This document shows, one piece after another, positions 21,869 through 33,371 of a stretch of 44,820 bases of DNA. Each line of letters starts with the position of its first letter. Within the stretch, counting starts at the first letter, position 1. Source of the stretch: Emmonsiellopsis sp. PD_33 (taxonomy: Eukaryota; Ascomycota; Eurotiomycetes; Onygenales; Ajellomycetaceae); NCBI GenBank assembly GCA_032988165.1, contig JANTQF010000293.1, positions 1-44,820 on the forward strand, given 5' to 3'. Below the pieces are notes generated by a model. It did no database searches. It was not told where the DNA came from and worked only from the letters and a program-made list of their open reading frames with translations. The translations under genes and the position numbers were made by a program.

Positions 21869-22576
21869 TTTCTCTCGATATCATGTTGAGAAGGGCGGGC
21901 TCCCTTAGGCTGATGAGTAGATGCTTAGCATGCCACGCTTCTTGCATTATTATTATCGCCCAAGAAGACCGGCTTATCACAGTACACTACGGGCATGGCA
22001 TTTACATGAGCTACAGACAGGGCCTGTCGGTCGGATCCTACCGATGCAAGGTGTCTGGGGTGATAAAAATAACATACAAATTGGTTATAACTGCCTCTTA
22101 GGGAGCTTATGCTCAGCTTCGGGGATAAACGTCGCCGGGGTTCCGTCGCACGCGGAGGGCAAAACATGGGTTGGTATATTTAGCTGGGGTTTAGGACATC
22201 AAGGGTCGGAAGCCGCCCCCAAGGATGACAATTGACTGTGCAACATTGGTTTAACTCCAAAATGGAGATCGCACCATCGGCAGTAAATAATAACCAACAA
22301 ACAAGCCCTAGACAAGCATTACGGAGACAGGGATTACCACTGCTAGTTCGCCGGCAGACAGGGCGGCACGTTGCAGTAGCTGGTGAGGCTAACCCTATCC
22401 ACCAGTGCTGTCATAGTTATGCTCACCCAAGGATGTGTTTTTGCAACGACCCAAAATGCTGCTGCCTTCCCCCGCAACCAAAGTATATTAACCCCAAGGT
22501 ATCAAGGCAGAAAAACCCCCCAGTTAAGAGCAAATCTATTGCATATTTACGTACGATTCAACAGGACTTGCCCACA
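21869..22576. promoter_or_regulatory. Divergent promoter bZIP gene / MFS exporter
   Basis: 708 bp between the two start codons. An open frame leads into the MFS gene from 22232 with no stop, but the start at 22577 fits the family N-terminus (MAPTPPQTNDLEP). No further gene is seen. AAAGTATATTAACC at about 22480 is TATA-like, about 90 bp before the MFS ATG. Confidence 0.4.
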
Positions 22577-24256
22577 ATGGCTCCCACTCCCCCCCAAACG
22601 AACGATCTCGAACCAGCCGCCGAGGTTGCACAGGAGCCCAAAAGTGAGATGGCGGGGGCCAGCGAGACTCCCTCTGAATCGCAGCAGGATCAGGATGAAT
22701 TGCTGGTAAAATATTTGCTGCTCACTTTGCAATCCACCACATATCTTTCTCCCTTCACATCAAACATCAATACGCAAATACTCGCTATGAACTATCGCTA
22801 ATTACACCTACAGGTAACTTGGGATGGCCCTGATGACCCCCAGAATCCGCTAAATTGGAGCAAGTTCTGGAAATGGTCAGTTGCTCTGCTGACCTCGCTG
22901 GGAGGCCTTGTCACTCTGATGAGCGGCGCCATGCTGGCCCCTGCCCTGGATGCCATTGCCCGGGATCTCAAAACTAGCCCTGACATGACCAATATGTGCC
23001 TATCGATATTCGTTCTCGCCTTTGCATTCGGTCCCATGGTTCTGGCTCCTATGACGGAGATCTTCGGACGCCGGTATGTCTGGATAGCATGTTCAGCTTG
23101 GTATGTTTTATGGAATGCCGTGTGCGGCTGGGCAAACTCAAAGGGGTTGATGTTAGCGGCGCGTCTTCTTGCGGGATTGGGGGCTAGTGCGGAATTTGCT
23201 GTACGTGATGATCCTTCCATATGCTTATATCCTTGGAGCTGAATGCTTATTCTATCCCAGGTCTCGAATCCTGTTCTTGGAGACACATGGCGGCCTGAGG
23301 AACGCGGAAGATCCTTCGCCATCGCGACCTTCATTCCTCTCCTTGGCCCCGCTCTAGGCCCAATCATAGGAGGCGTCATCACCAACTCCGTTGGCTGGCG
23401 ATGGCTGTTCTGGGTTTTGTCATTATTTGACTTGGCTCTGACCATTGCCGCCATCTGGCTCTTCCCGGAATGTTACGAGCAGCTCCTCCTCCATCGCAAG
23501 GCGATGAAGCTACGCAAAGAAACAGGCCGCGAATATCACACCGAATGGGATATACACAGCCAACCACTCCTGTACAAACTCAGGCGAGCCGTCGTCAGGC
23601 CTTTTTATATGCTGTATAGCCAGCCAATCCTCCAGCTTGTCGGCGTTTTCTTGGCCTACAACTTCGGCACGCTCTACTTTGTCCTGACCAGCTTTGCCTC
23701 CATTTGGACGACGCAATACCATCAATCCGTCTCTATCAGTGGATTACACTACATCGCTCTCGTAACCGGATCTACCATCGGCGCTCAGCTTGGCGCAGCC
23801 CTGACAGATCGACTCTGGGCGTACTTGAAGAAACGAGCCGGGGGGGCAACAGCCCCAGAATATCGTGTGCCACTGATGATTCCCGGAACTCTTTTGATTC
23901 CAATTAGTCTGTTCTGGTACGGCTGGGCGGCTGAGAAAAAAGCAAAATGGATTGCAGTGGACGTTGGTGCGGCTGTGTTCAACTTCGGAATTATAATGAG
24001 CACGCACTCACAACAGCAGTATGTCATGGAGGCGTACAGAGGGTATATGGCGTCAGCAACAGCTGCCAGCCAATTCTTAAGAAGTTTATTTGCTTTTGCG
24101 TTTCCGCTATTTGCGCCAGCTTTGTTTGACCGTTTGGGTTATGGCTGGGGACATAGCTTGTTGGCGTTTGTTTTCTTGGGCCTGGGAATTCCTTCTCCGT
24201 TCATTCTGTGGAAATTCGGCGCCAGGCTGAGGGCAAAGGGCAAAAAGGTCTTATGA
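22577..24256 (+). CDS. MFS transporter, DHA1 drug:H+ antiporter type
   Basis: Predicted 12-helix plasma-membrane exporter. Exons: 22577..22705, 22814..23200, 23261..24256 (503 aa), all joined in phase 0. It has a hydrophilic, acidic N-terminus, then VTWDGPDDPQNPLNWSKFWKW, a hallmark of fungal DHA1 proteins of the polyamine/multidrug (Tpo1/Flu1-like) clade. The loop motif between helices 2 and 3 is MTEIFGRRY. LLGPALGPIIGGVI is the antiporter motif C. ERGRSFAIATF lies just before it, and CYEQLLLHRKAMKLRKETG is the usual long cytosolic loop. It sits inside the RiPP-like cluster, where ustiloxin and related clusters also carry an MFS exporter. Export of the cyclic peptide or self-protection is the likely role, by context only. 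Confidence 0.9.
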
Positions 24257-26905
24257 TTGGAGGCGGGGGGAGGGCTTAAGGCCGCGGATAAGACCGACCG
24301 GGGGGACCGAAAGCTGGGCTGAAATGGAACAGAATTGCAAGGTGACACTACAAGGATGTGGTGCGTGGATATAGGGGAACTTTCCGAGAGCATCCGCCAA
24401 AATCTAAACGGCTGATGGTTGTGTGACGATGGAGGAACCTTGGAACGCGAAAGTACGTAAATTTCTCAACTCCGAGTATGTCGGATCGGTCTCCGAACAA
24501 TTTAATTATCTTATCTAAATCGCATCACAATCCCTGTTCGCTAAGGGTCCCCTGCCCCGCCACCCACCAATTTGTCGTGTGATTGCCAGCTGAAGCGGTC
24601 GAGCCTATGAGACTGATCCTTCGACAATGGCTTGCTCCAGGGTTCCCCTGTTGTTTGTGCTAGCTTGAAAGTCGATGCTTGGGGGCCGAAAATACTAATA
24701 GGATAAGCGGAGTTTGGAATTTGATGCTCTGGTTCTGGACTGCATGAGACAGCAGGAGAAAACAGGGATGATAATAGCACCACCCCAACCTGGCATCCAT
24801 AATCCATGATCCGCGTATCTCGACGTCAGGGTTTCATTCAGGCAAAGCGACCGAGCCAGTTAAACAAAGCTATGAACCTTATTTAAGAGCTGCAACTGCT
24901 TGGCCTCGAATAAGCACCATGCTAAGAACCTGCGGCCCACTCGCCGCACGGCGATGGAGGCAGAGCGGGGAACCTTGGGAATTGGAGGGATATAGGGACT
25001 ATACTCTAGTAGTTAAGAACACCAAGGCATGTCAGGAGTCAACTGTCAGACAGAACACAGAGCATTTGAATTGTTATTGTTGATTTTACTAGCGGGGTAT
25101 TCAACACAGGTACAATATGCGGCGGGGTGAACGCATCCATAAAAACTCCAAGTTACTACTAGTACCTACTACTAGTACTCCGAGAAAATCGACATCCGCA
25201 AAAACCCCTGGCGCCCAGAAACCAATCCGCTGCAGGAGTGCTGCATGTTCCAAGGTCAATGAGGGGTCGTCGGCATTCTAACATACCGCCCCGCTCACGG
25301 TTCGGCAGATTTCTAAATGGCGGGTACTAGATTGCAACCTAATTAGTTACGGTTACAGAGTCACCTCCGTTATCTAGCTTGCTAGACATCTTTATCAGTT
25401 TGTTCTCTTGGCATAAACATTTACTATTTGATACCAATGAGGTCGCCGTTTATAGGCGTGTATGGCCGGATCCTTAATATGTAACTAGTAGTTAGTGACC
25501 ACAACAAGCTCATAAACAACATGGAACCCCATCCTGCAGCATATTAAATATGTATCACCACTAGTGAAGACCAACCCCTGCCATGAAGACTAGTTACCAT
25601 TTAGTCTGCCAGTTGCGCAATTCATTCACCATTCAGCCACTTTTCACGGTCATATCAGTGTGTTGATTCCATGTAGTTACCTAGGTATGGGCTCCTAGTG
25701 ATCAAAAGGAGGGGTTTCTGACAGGGTTTATCCAGCAATTCACATACTATCTTACTAAATTAAAACAACCATTTAAACCTTCCATGTACTGAATTATCTT
25801 CCTCCAGAATGCCATGTCATACATACTAGCAAGATTATTTATAATTTTAGCAAATCGCTCTCCCTCGTGAACATCATGGTTAACTAGAATGCTAGTTGAT
25901 GAGTCGCTTTTAAGCATTACCTCCAAGGAAGAATATGGAGGCCCGATACCCCAGAAACCCCTGCACGGCCGAACAATATACCAATAATTCTGCAACCATG
26001 GGTGTCGGAGAAATAGAAAAGACATCATTGTACTTAACCAATCTAGTGCCTGGGTTCTCGACAACCAACCTGGCCGCGGGACTATTCAAGTGGAAATCTA
26101 CCCGGGGGGCAGCCGTCAGTCATCCTTGACCTAGGACTCTCATAGCGAGGATAAATATATGGAGCCTTGGTATCTTAGCAGGTCATCTACCCACACAGCT
26201 ACTATGGCTACCGCCGCTATGTTACAGTATTTGATAGATACTAGTAGAAGAAGTAAGTCTCTCCCATGCATGTGACAAGGTAGTACATGGGTAATGAGAA
26301 CTATTTCTGCAATATTGGGGTAGCCGGTGACTAGCATACCAGTATCTTCTGGGGTCCAGTAAGACGAACTTTGATATCTTTGTACCGCGGGGGAGGGGTA
26401 TGTCAATTTGCATGCATACCCATGCAAATCCTTTGGTTGGCCTGCTTTGGCTCTCTTTTTCATTTCTCGGAGCCTGGGCAGATTTTGACGTCTGGATAAG
26501 GAATACTATGACATTCCGGGCTGATACTGGTAAATTCTACTTTTGAAGCACCTTATCCCTCGGGTGATTCAGTAGGAAACAGTAGAGAAGTGCGGTGGAG
26601 AAGCTGCTGGAGGAAGGTTACCTAAAGTTGGATTCGATATTGAGCCCACAGGGTCAGTGCTGCATTGACACTTTGAGAAAAATTAAAGATATCTCCGGCC
26701 TGTTACGGAAATCTCGAGAGGAAACCCGGAATAAAGCAGCGGCACGAAAATGGTGAATATGAAGGTCAAGAACGGTAGGAAAATAAAGGGGGGGAAATGA
26801 CTGTCCTTCGTTAAAAAACTACCTAAGACTCCTTAATAAAATCAGGGGAGAAAAGTATCATCTACGTCGTTCTCTTCCAACTCATCCACGGTTCGATAGC
26901 TTTAC
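24257..26905. other. Gene-poor 2.6-kb stretch inside the cluster
   Basis: No gene could be supported. Minus-strand open frames of 105-107 codons at 25747-26064 and 26140-26463 share no recognisable domain and cannot be joined convincingly. They may be the remains of a decayed gene. Between 25000 and 25620 the word ACTAGT/CTAGTAGT recurs many times (for example ACTACTAGTACCTACTACTAG at about 25155). The oxidase-2 transcript ends at the right edge of this gap. Confidence 0.35.
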
Positions 26906-28103
26906 TCAATTATCCATATGGCCATGAGCCGCACCGATCTTATCACCCTCACCAGACGGATAAGCAACCCCTAAAAGAGCGAAAGCGAGAAATAAGTAAC
27001 TACAAAACTCAAACTCATAAGCTGGGGGTTGAATTGCGCTTACCAAGCGTCGGATGAACTAGCCAGCCTGGCTTCATCATATCAACGGTCCTAGCTTTCG
27101 TCCACTGATCCAACTTCTCCCAATTCACGCATTGATGCGAGGTAGCATTGGCAAGGGGGAGACGACTACTAGCATGCCATTCAAAGGTGAGTAGACCAAC
27201 ATCGCCATGGCACATCGCAGACTGGCGCAGGAAATCGATACAATGCTCTTTATTTAGGAGTAATCGTTAAGCATATTCACTACGAGTTGGGAGGGGCGAG
27301 GCAAGAATGTTACACTTACCGTTATGGAGGCGGTTCATCTCAATGTCCTCTTTAGAGGAATCTGCGAAATAATAATCTTGGTACATGAACTGACGGATTC
27401 GCTTGAGGCAATGGATTTGGTGATAGACGTTTAAGGTTCCGATGTAGCCGTCTCCTTCAGGAATGCGAACACTTATATCTTCGCGGCCGTAGTGCTTAAT
27501 ATATTCCGGTTCGACCATGATATTCTCGTCTAGAAGAATACTTAGCATTCCTTTCTTTTGGATTTAAATTGTGAAATTTCCGAAGAAATCAAGGTGGCTT
27601 CACCATTGAGTAAGTCATGCCACGCCTTATCCACTTCTGGGCTCGGTTTCCCAACAAAGGACCCACGATCTGTGATCCGATCCTCTAAGGTGAAAACTGT
27701 GTCTTTCCACTCTAGAATATTTGCCGCGGGAGCTATTGGACCATCAGCTTTCTTATTCGCTTCTCGAATAGCATTGTGGCTGGGGGAAATAGGGCATATT
27801 CTCACAAAAAGGTAACCCCTCACGCCGGAGATTTGTGGTTTTTGCTTTCCAGACAGCTGCCAGCCCAGCAGCATATACAGTAAGCAACAAAACATGAGCA
27901 ATAATCATAACACGCCCGTTTTGCCATAAAGCCCGATGTTTTGGAAAGGCATGGTCCCGCAAGTCGTCAAGCAGGCCATCTTCTGATCTTTTCTCTAGGG
28001 ATTCATCCCGTGGAGAACTATCAGGAGACTCGGGGACTCTGTATTGATATTCATCCCTACCTTTGTACCATCTAAACTTTCGAAGTTGTGAAAGGTATGC
28101 CAT
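26906..28103 (-). CDS. UstYa/DUF3328-type oxidase 2 of the RiPP-like cluster
   Basis: Same family as the oxidase at 16311-17584. Exons (minus): 28103..27824, 27762..27604, 27550..27320, 27247..27044, 26970..26906 (312 aa). The N-terminus is cytosolic and charged. One membrane span covers about 64-86 (VMIIAHVLLLTVYAAGLAAVW). GYIGTLNVYHQIHCLKRIRQFMYQDYY gives the first HxxHC (190-194). HNEHCIDFLRQSAMCHGDVG gives the second (222-226), formed across an intron. WLVHPTLG follows. The last exon was added because GTAAGC after LG splices well to ..TTTTAG, yielding LGVAYPSGEGDKIGAAHGHM and a stop. Without it the frame ends a few codons later at 27015. The exon 1/2 junction is uncertain by a few residues. 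It is divergent from sedolisin 1. Two UstYa-type enzymes occur in ustiloxin clusters (UstYa, UstYb), where both are needed for cyclisation. Confidence 0.88.
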
Positions 28104-28629
28104 CGTGGGAGAAATCTCAAACGATAGTCCTGACGTTAGGCGTTACTTGCGCGTGTCCCTTGGTATGATGATTATAGGAAATGGATTCTGGGAAGATGGG
28201 TAGTGTATCAGCAGCATCATACGGGCTCTTCTTCAAAGAGGCTATGCTCGATTAAGCCAGTAGAAGCTCGGAGCAACTGGTGCTCGATGACGCCGTCACC
28301 ATGCGATGACCAAGCTGTATCGAAATTCTGAAGACACAGGGGTCAGCAGTCTTGGCGCGGATCATGACGACCTAGGCCTGGTCATCGTCCAGCCGCACAG
28401 TCATCGCAACGGTGCTCAGCGTGTTCATCTTAGCTGACCGCATAGTCATGTTGGCAAAAGGATTTTTTGGAATCACTGTTGTCAGGATTTTCATGATTCC
28501 CAACATAGGATGCCCCAGAAACTTTCAATGAGCAAAATAGGACACAAAGCTCTAAGTTTCCATTCTGTAAGAATAGCGGTTGGGATCGATGCCCATCCTA
28601 CCTAATTCCAATTCGTTTAGTATTGTAGC
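28104..28629. promoter_or_regulatory. Divergent promoter oxidase 2 / sedolisin 1
   Basis: 526 bp between start codons. TGACG-containing words (CCTGACGTTAGG at 28130, GATGACGCCGTCACC at 28285, CATGACGACC at 28363) could be bZIP half-sites, but they do not form the TGACA palindromes seen upstream of the precursor. Confidence 0.35.
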
Positions 28630-30604
28630 ATGATGCTTGTATGGATATTGTGTGTAGCCGTTTACATGGCCTCTGTAGGCGTGTGTTCGGCTACGAGGCG
28701 CGACTCATACATGGTGAAAGAAACTCATCCGGCACCATCCACATGGATTCGAAAAGGAAGAGCATACCCGTTAACGAATATTACCCTTCAAATCGGTCTC
28801 ACTCAGAACCGTTTAAGTGACTTGGAGCAACATCTTCATGAAAGTAAGACTATCTTTGTTGTCAGGCTTCGTGAAGTGCAACCGGTACTAAGTCCTTGCA
28901 GTTTCCAATCCATTCCATGGGAGATACGGCCAGTTCCTGACCAGGGACGAAGCAAATAGCCTCCTCAGACCGAGCCAAAATGCTATCGACTGCGTGCAGA
29001 ATTGGTTGAAGGCCCATAGCGTCCTCATGCACCGGCATATTGTCAATCCCACCAGCGATTGGATCACAGTTACTTTGACGATCGAAGAAGCCGAGCTTTT
29101 GCTTGATACCAAATACCATACGTATCAGTCCGGTGGCCAAACAGCTATCCGGACAACGGAGTGGTCATTACCGCAGGAACTTCATGACATGATTGATACG
29201 ATTCAACCAACCACTTCTTTCATGCGTATACCTTCCTATATTAGAGCGCGCCAAATTGAAGGTCCTGAGGTTGCCGACTTTAACCAACTGGCAGAGGACG
29301 TGGAAAACGGCATTGGAACGGGCATCAATTTGAATAATATCCCTCCAAACTTGACCCCTGGACAAGCTTGCAACGCCAGCGCCGTCACGCCTTTATGTCT
29401 GCGAACACTGTACGGGACGCTGTATTATAAGGCAAACGGGCAGGGGAAGACGAAAATGGCTCTGGTGAACTATTCGGGAGAGTTCAACAACCGATCCGAC
29501 ATTTCTCAATTCCTTGAGACCTACCGGCCCGACTCGGTTTCAGCGGCGCAAAGCTTTGAAGATGTCAGTATAAACGGCGGAATAAATCAGCAAAGCCCTG
29601 TCACGCCTGAGCAATATGCCAATGGTGATGGGAAAGAGGGCAATCTAGATGCAGAAGTCATGCTTGGGATTGCAAACCCAATTCCTCTCACCACATATAC
29701 GGTTGGTGGACCTAAACCACCATTTATACCGGACCCATTCAACCCCGCAAACACCAACGAGCCTTTTCTTTCCTGGTTAAACTGGATACTTGCCCAGCCT
29801 GACTCTGAGCTCCCCAGTGTTGTATCCACTTCATATGGAGACGTTGAACACACGGTTCCCATATCGTACGCCCGTCGAGTCTGTAACGGATTTGCCCAGC
29901 TAGGAGCACGCGGGGTTTCTGTTATCATGGGATCTGGGGATCGGGGAGTTGGCCGCCCAGGCACTTGTTATTCTAATGATGGCCTCTCCACCCCTCAATT
30001 CCTTGTCAGTTTTCCTGACTCGTGTCCTTGGGTGACGTCCGTTGGAGCTGCCAAAGGTATCGAACCAGAAGTAGTAGCTGTCAACGAGCGAAATGGGTTT
30101 TCTTCCGGCGGAGGGTTCAGCAATTATTTTCCTCGCCCAGGCTTTCAAATGAACAACGCTGGGAGCGTGGCTCAATATCTTTCTAGTATTGGGGACCTCC
30201 ATAAGGGAATGTTCAATCCAAACGGCCGTGCAATACCGGACGTTGCTGTCCAAGGGTATCGCTACGTAACTATCTGGAATAACCAGACAAAGCTGGTTGA
30301 TGGCACTTCGGCCTCGACACCAGCATTCGCTGCAATCGTGGCTTTGGTTAACGATGCATTGGCGTCCGACGACAAACCTCCTATGGGGTTTTTGAATCCA
30401 TGGCTATATGCAGAGGGTTACAAGGCCTTCCGAGACATCACTAAGGGCACAAATGGTGGCTGCAACACGACTGGATTCCCCGCGATGCAAGGGTGGGACG
30501 CTGCGTCTGGATGGGGTACGCCATGGTTTCCCGCTTTTAAAGATATGGCCTTGAAGAGGAGGTCAAGGGGTACCCGGCCTTGGTATATCAGGTGGTCGTC
30601 GTGA
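28630..30604 (+). CDS. Sedolisin (S53) peptidase 1, tripeptidyl-peptidase type
   Basis: Secreted serine-carboxyl peptidase active at acid pH. Fungal members release tripeptides from N-termini. Exons: 28630..28843 and 28902..30604 (638 aa). It has a signal peptide (MMLVWILCVAVYMASVGVCSA), then an activation prodomain with YPLTNITLQIGLTQNRLSDLEQHLHE and NPFHGRYGQFLTRDEA. The catalytic domain shows EGNLD (Glu and Asp of the triad, about 315-320), GSGDRGVG (oxyanion Asp, about 415) and DGTSASTP (Ser about 540). DAASGWGTPWFP closes the domain. The calcium-site segment GYKAFRDITKGTNGGC is present, so the enzyme looks active. It is a paralogue of the S53 gene at 30875-32915, which lies tail to tail with it 270 bp away. 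It shares that gene's first intron position and its RPWYI C-terminus. Use in trimming the RiPP precursor is possible but unproven. Confidence 0.9.
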
Positions 30605-30874
30605 GATAAGGTTTTTTCAATCATGTCATTTGAATAAAGAAAAAGGCTTCTATAACAAATAAAGAGGTTCAAGTTGATAAGAAGAAAGGGAGAACAGGTT
30701 GGCGGATTTCGGTCTCGGAATAAAGATGTTCCAGTAAGTTAGTTAGTTATTTCACCGACGATCTGGTCGCTGACCACGAACGACACTCCGCTTCATACTA
30801 CTAATGAAATAAAAAACCAAAGATATTTGCCCTTGTTTGCTCCAATTAAACATCTAAAATGCCCTCCAATCTTC

Positions 30875-32915
30875 TCAGGTCTTTATGTACCAAGGCCTAG
30901 CTGTCCGGAATTTCGATTTCAGCGCCAGCTCTTTCAATCTCGGGAACCACTACGAATATCAGCCCTCTGTTATTGTGGAATACCTGCTCTGAGTTAAACT
31001 TACTGGAGTACCAAGTCCGGTTGCTGGATCCCATCCTTTCGCAGCCGAAAACCCGGTGCTATTGCACCCACGGTTGGTTCCCCAAGTCACGTCAGTAAAG
31101 GCATCTTGAGCTTCGGAATATATCCAGGGATTCAGGAAGCCCAATGGCGCACGGCCGTCCGCGATCAAAGCATCATTCACCAGCGCAATGATGGCGGCAA
31201 CGGTTGGAGCTGAAGCACTCGTTCCATCCTGAAGGTGAGCTTGCCCGTTCCAAAACACCGAGAAATGGTACCCCATTGCGGCAATATCAGGATATGCGCG
31301 ACCATTCCTGTTGAAGAGGCCCTCATGTTCATTTCCTAAAGTCCTCAAGTACGCATTAACCGCGTGTGCTTGATACTGGGGCCTGCTGAAAATTTCACTG
31401 AAACCACCACCACTGGAGAAATCGCCACGACCGTCAAATCCCACAATCTCAGAGCCCACCAATCGTGTAGCTCCTACGCTTGTTACGTAGGGGCAACTGG
31501 CTGGGAAGGACGGTGAGAAGCGCTTTTGTTGGGTTCCATTCGCCTCTACCATGCACCGTTCATTTTTCCCTACTCCCCAGTCCCCGCTCGCAACCAGAAC
31601 CGAGACGCCACGGGCACCGAGCTTAGCAAACTCACTGCAAACTCTGCGTGCATATTCTGGAGGGACAGATTGCTCGGTATCAGCGTATGAAATTGAGATA
31701 ACGTGAGGTAGAACTTCTTTGGATTGCATATGCTGCAGCCATGTAAGATAAGGTTCGTTGGTATTTTCTTTCATGTCTTCCAGAGGTTGAAACGGGGGCT
31801 TTGATCCCACATTATAAGTCGTCATCGGAACGGGCCAGCTGAGTGATAGGATTGTCTGCGCATCCAACGCCCCTTCAAACCCTTTGTTACGGTTATTCTG
31901 CTCTGGCGTATTAGGTGTTTGTTGATCATCCCCATCCGCTATAATCTCTGTCACAAATTGGTACGCCGCATTCGCTTCAGCCGCCGACGGATTATAGCGC
32001 CGCAGGAATAGATCGATATCAGACCTATTATTGACTTCGCCAAGGAAATTCGTTAATGCAACACTATTTCGATCGGACGCCCTTTGCTGGTATCCCCACA
32101 TGCCATAAAGAACACTAAGGCATACAGGTGAGATTGCCAGGCGATTGCATGCTTCTTTGACCGTTGGATTCTGGGATAGGTCATGGGCTAGGGGCACGTC
32201 GAGATGCCCACGATCTAGTACATCTTCTTCCACAAGTTCCGCGTAAGTTGGTATGCGATGTTCCACCTCCCAATCCGGTGGCGGAGGTCCTCCATAACGA
32301 GACTGCACTTCAGGCCTGAAGAAGGAATTTGTTGGTTGAACCACATCTATATGATCGGCTAATCGAGCTGGGAGGGACCATGAAAGTGAGCGTGTTATGG
32401 TATCTCCATCTTCGTGTTTGAAAACACCATAACTGGCGTTAAAAAGCCGTTCGACCACACTGACTGGTGCAGCAAAAGATATCCAATCTCTCGAGTCGGA
32501 AAATTTCAAATTCAACGGATAAGAGGCGAATTCAAGTAGCCAGTTAGACACTGCATTTACGGTTGCGGGATCTGGCTGAACTAGTTGGTTCACTTTATCG
32601 ATTGAAAGGTGTTTACCGTATTTCCGATGGGAAGGACTAGAGACTACCATCAATTTAGCATTTGTCAACAAGAGATCCGATAGTAGTTCGCCACATACTC
32701 TCCATGAGTCGGTGCTCAAGTATATCCAATCCATTCTGCTTCAACCCAATGCTTACATCAAGGATCTGATGCTGCGGCGCCGACGATTCTCGTGACCAGC
32801 CTGGCGGCACTCTCATAGAGCTCTTAACTACATATTGAGTCTCCAGGGAAAGAATTTCTTCAATGGAAATGAAAAACAGCAGTATATAGAAAATACCTTG
32901 AGTAATGGTAGGCAT
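30875..32915 (-). CDS. Sedolisin (S53) peptidase 2, tripeptidyl-peptidase type
   Basis: Exons (minus): 32915..32699, 32643..31004, 30949..30875 (643 aa). The N-terminal hydrophobic segment (ITQGIFYILLFFISIEEILS) is a signal peptide. The prodomain carries ILDVSIGLKQNGLDILEHRLME and SPSHRKYGKHLSID. Catalytic signatures are EGALD (Glu/Asp), ASGDWGVG (oxyanion Asp) and DGTSASAP (Ser). The calcium-binding end is DAFTDVTWGTNRGC. The short third exon, WFPRLKELALKSKFRTARPW plus YIKT, was added because it matches the end of sedolisin 1. The alternative unspliced end would be SLTQSRYSTITEG. The 3' intron is absent from the sister gene, so one was gained or lost after the duplication. It is divergent from the DOMON-b561 gene. 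The role is as for sedolisin 1. Confidence 0.9.
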
Positions 32916-33371
32916 GGTGAACTAATTGACGTCGAAAAAGGAGGCAGAACAAAACTGGTTGAAATATTTGCATGGGCGATCTGATTTCAAAGATTTGGGG
33001 CCACTGCCCACCATGTGCATGGCTCCCGACTCAACGGCTACGAACATTTTTTCGCGATTAGCCTTACAGCTGACATTTACGTCCATAAGCTGGTAATACT
33101 ACGAGAAATCGAGGGTATGACCAGGATGTTGTACAGTGCATGACTGCTGACGCTGCATGACCCCAGACCAATCAGATCCATCGTAAGTACACAAGCTACC
33201 ACTTTTCATCGCTCGATATCGAACATTATTTTTTGTCTGACCAAGGCTAGCTGATTGTCTCAGGCTTCTCGGCTATCATTTGGAATCGCCCAAATATTCA
33301 AATTTCATCTCCTCCAATTTCACACCTTGCTTCCTCCACGTTAAGTCCACAAACAAAGCCCTCTAGCAAAA
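32916..33371. promoter_or_regulatory. Divergent promoter sedolisin 2 / DOMON-b561 gene
   Basis: 456 bp between start codons. No gene is seen. It contains CTGACATTTACGTCC (about 33070) and GCATGACTGCTGACG (about 33139), single TGAC half-sites, and long pyrimidine tracts just before the plus-strand ATG. Confidence 0.35.

Noticed and set aside
25747..26463. Two minus-strand frames of 105-107 codons
   Set aside because: No recognisable domain, no convincing splice join and no clear promoter. Kept only as a possible gene remnant.
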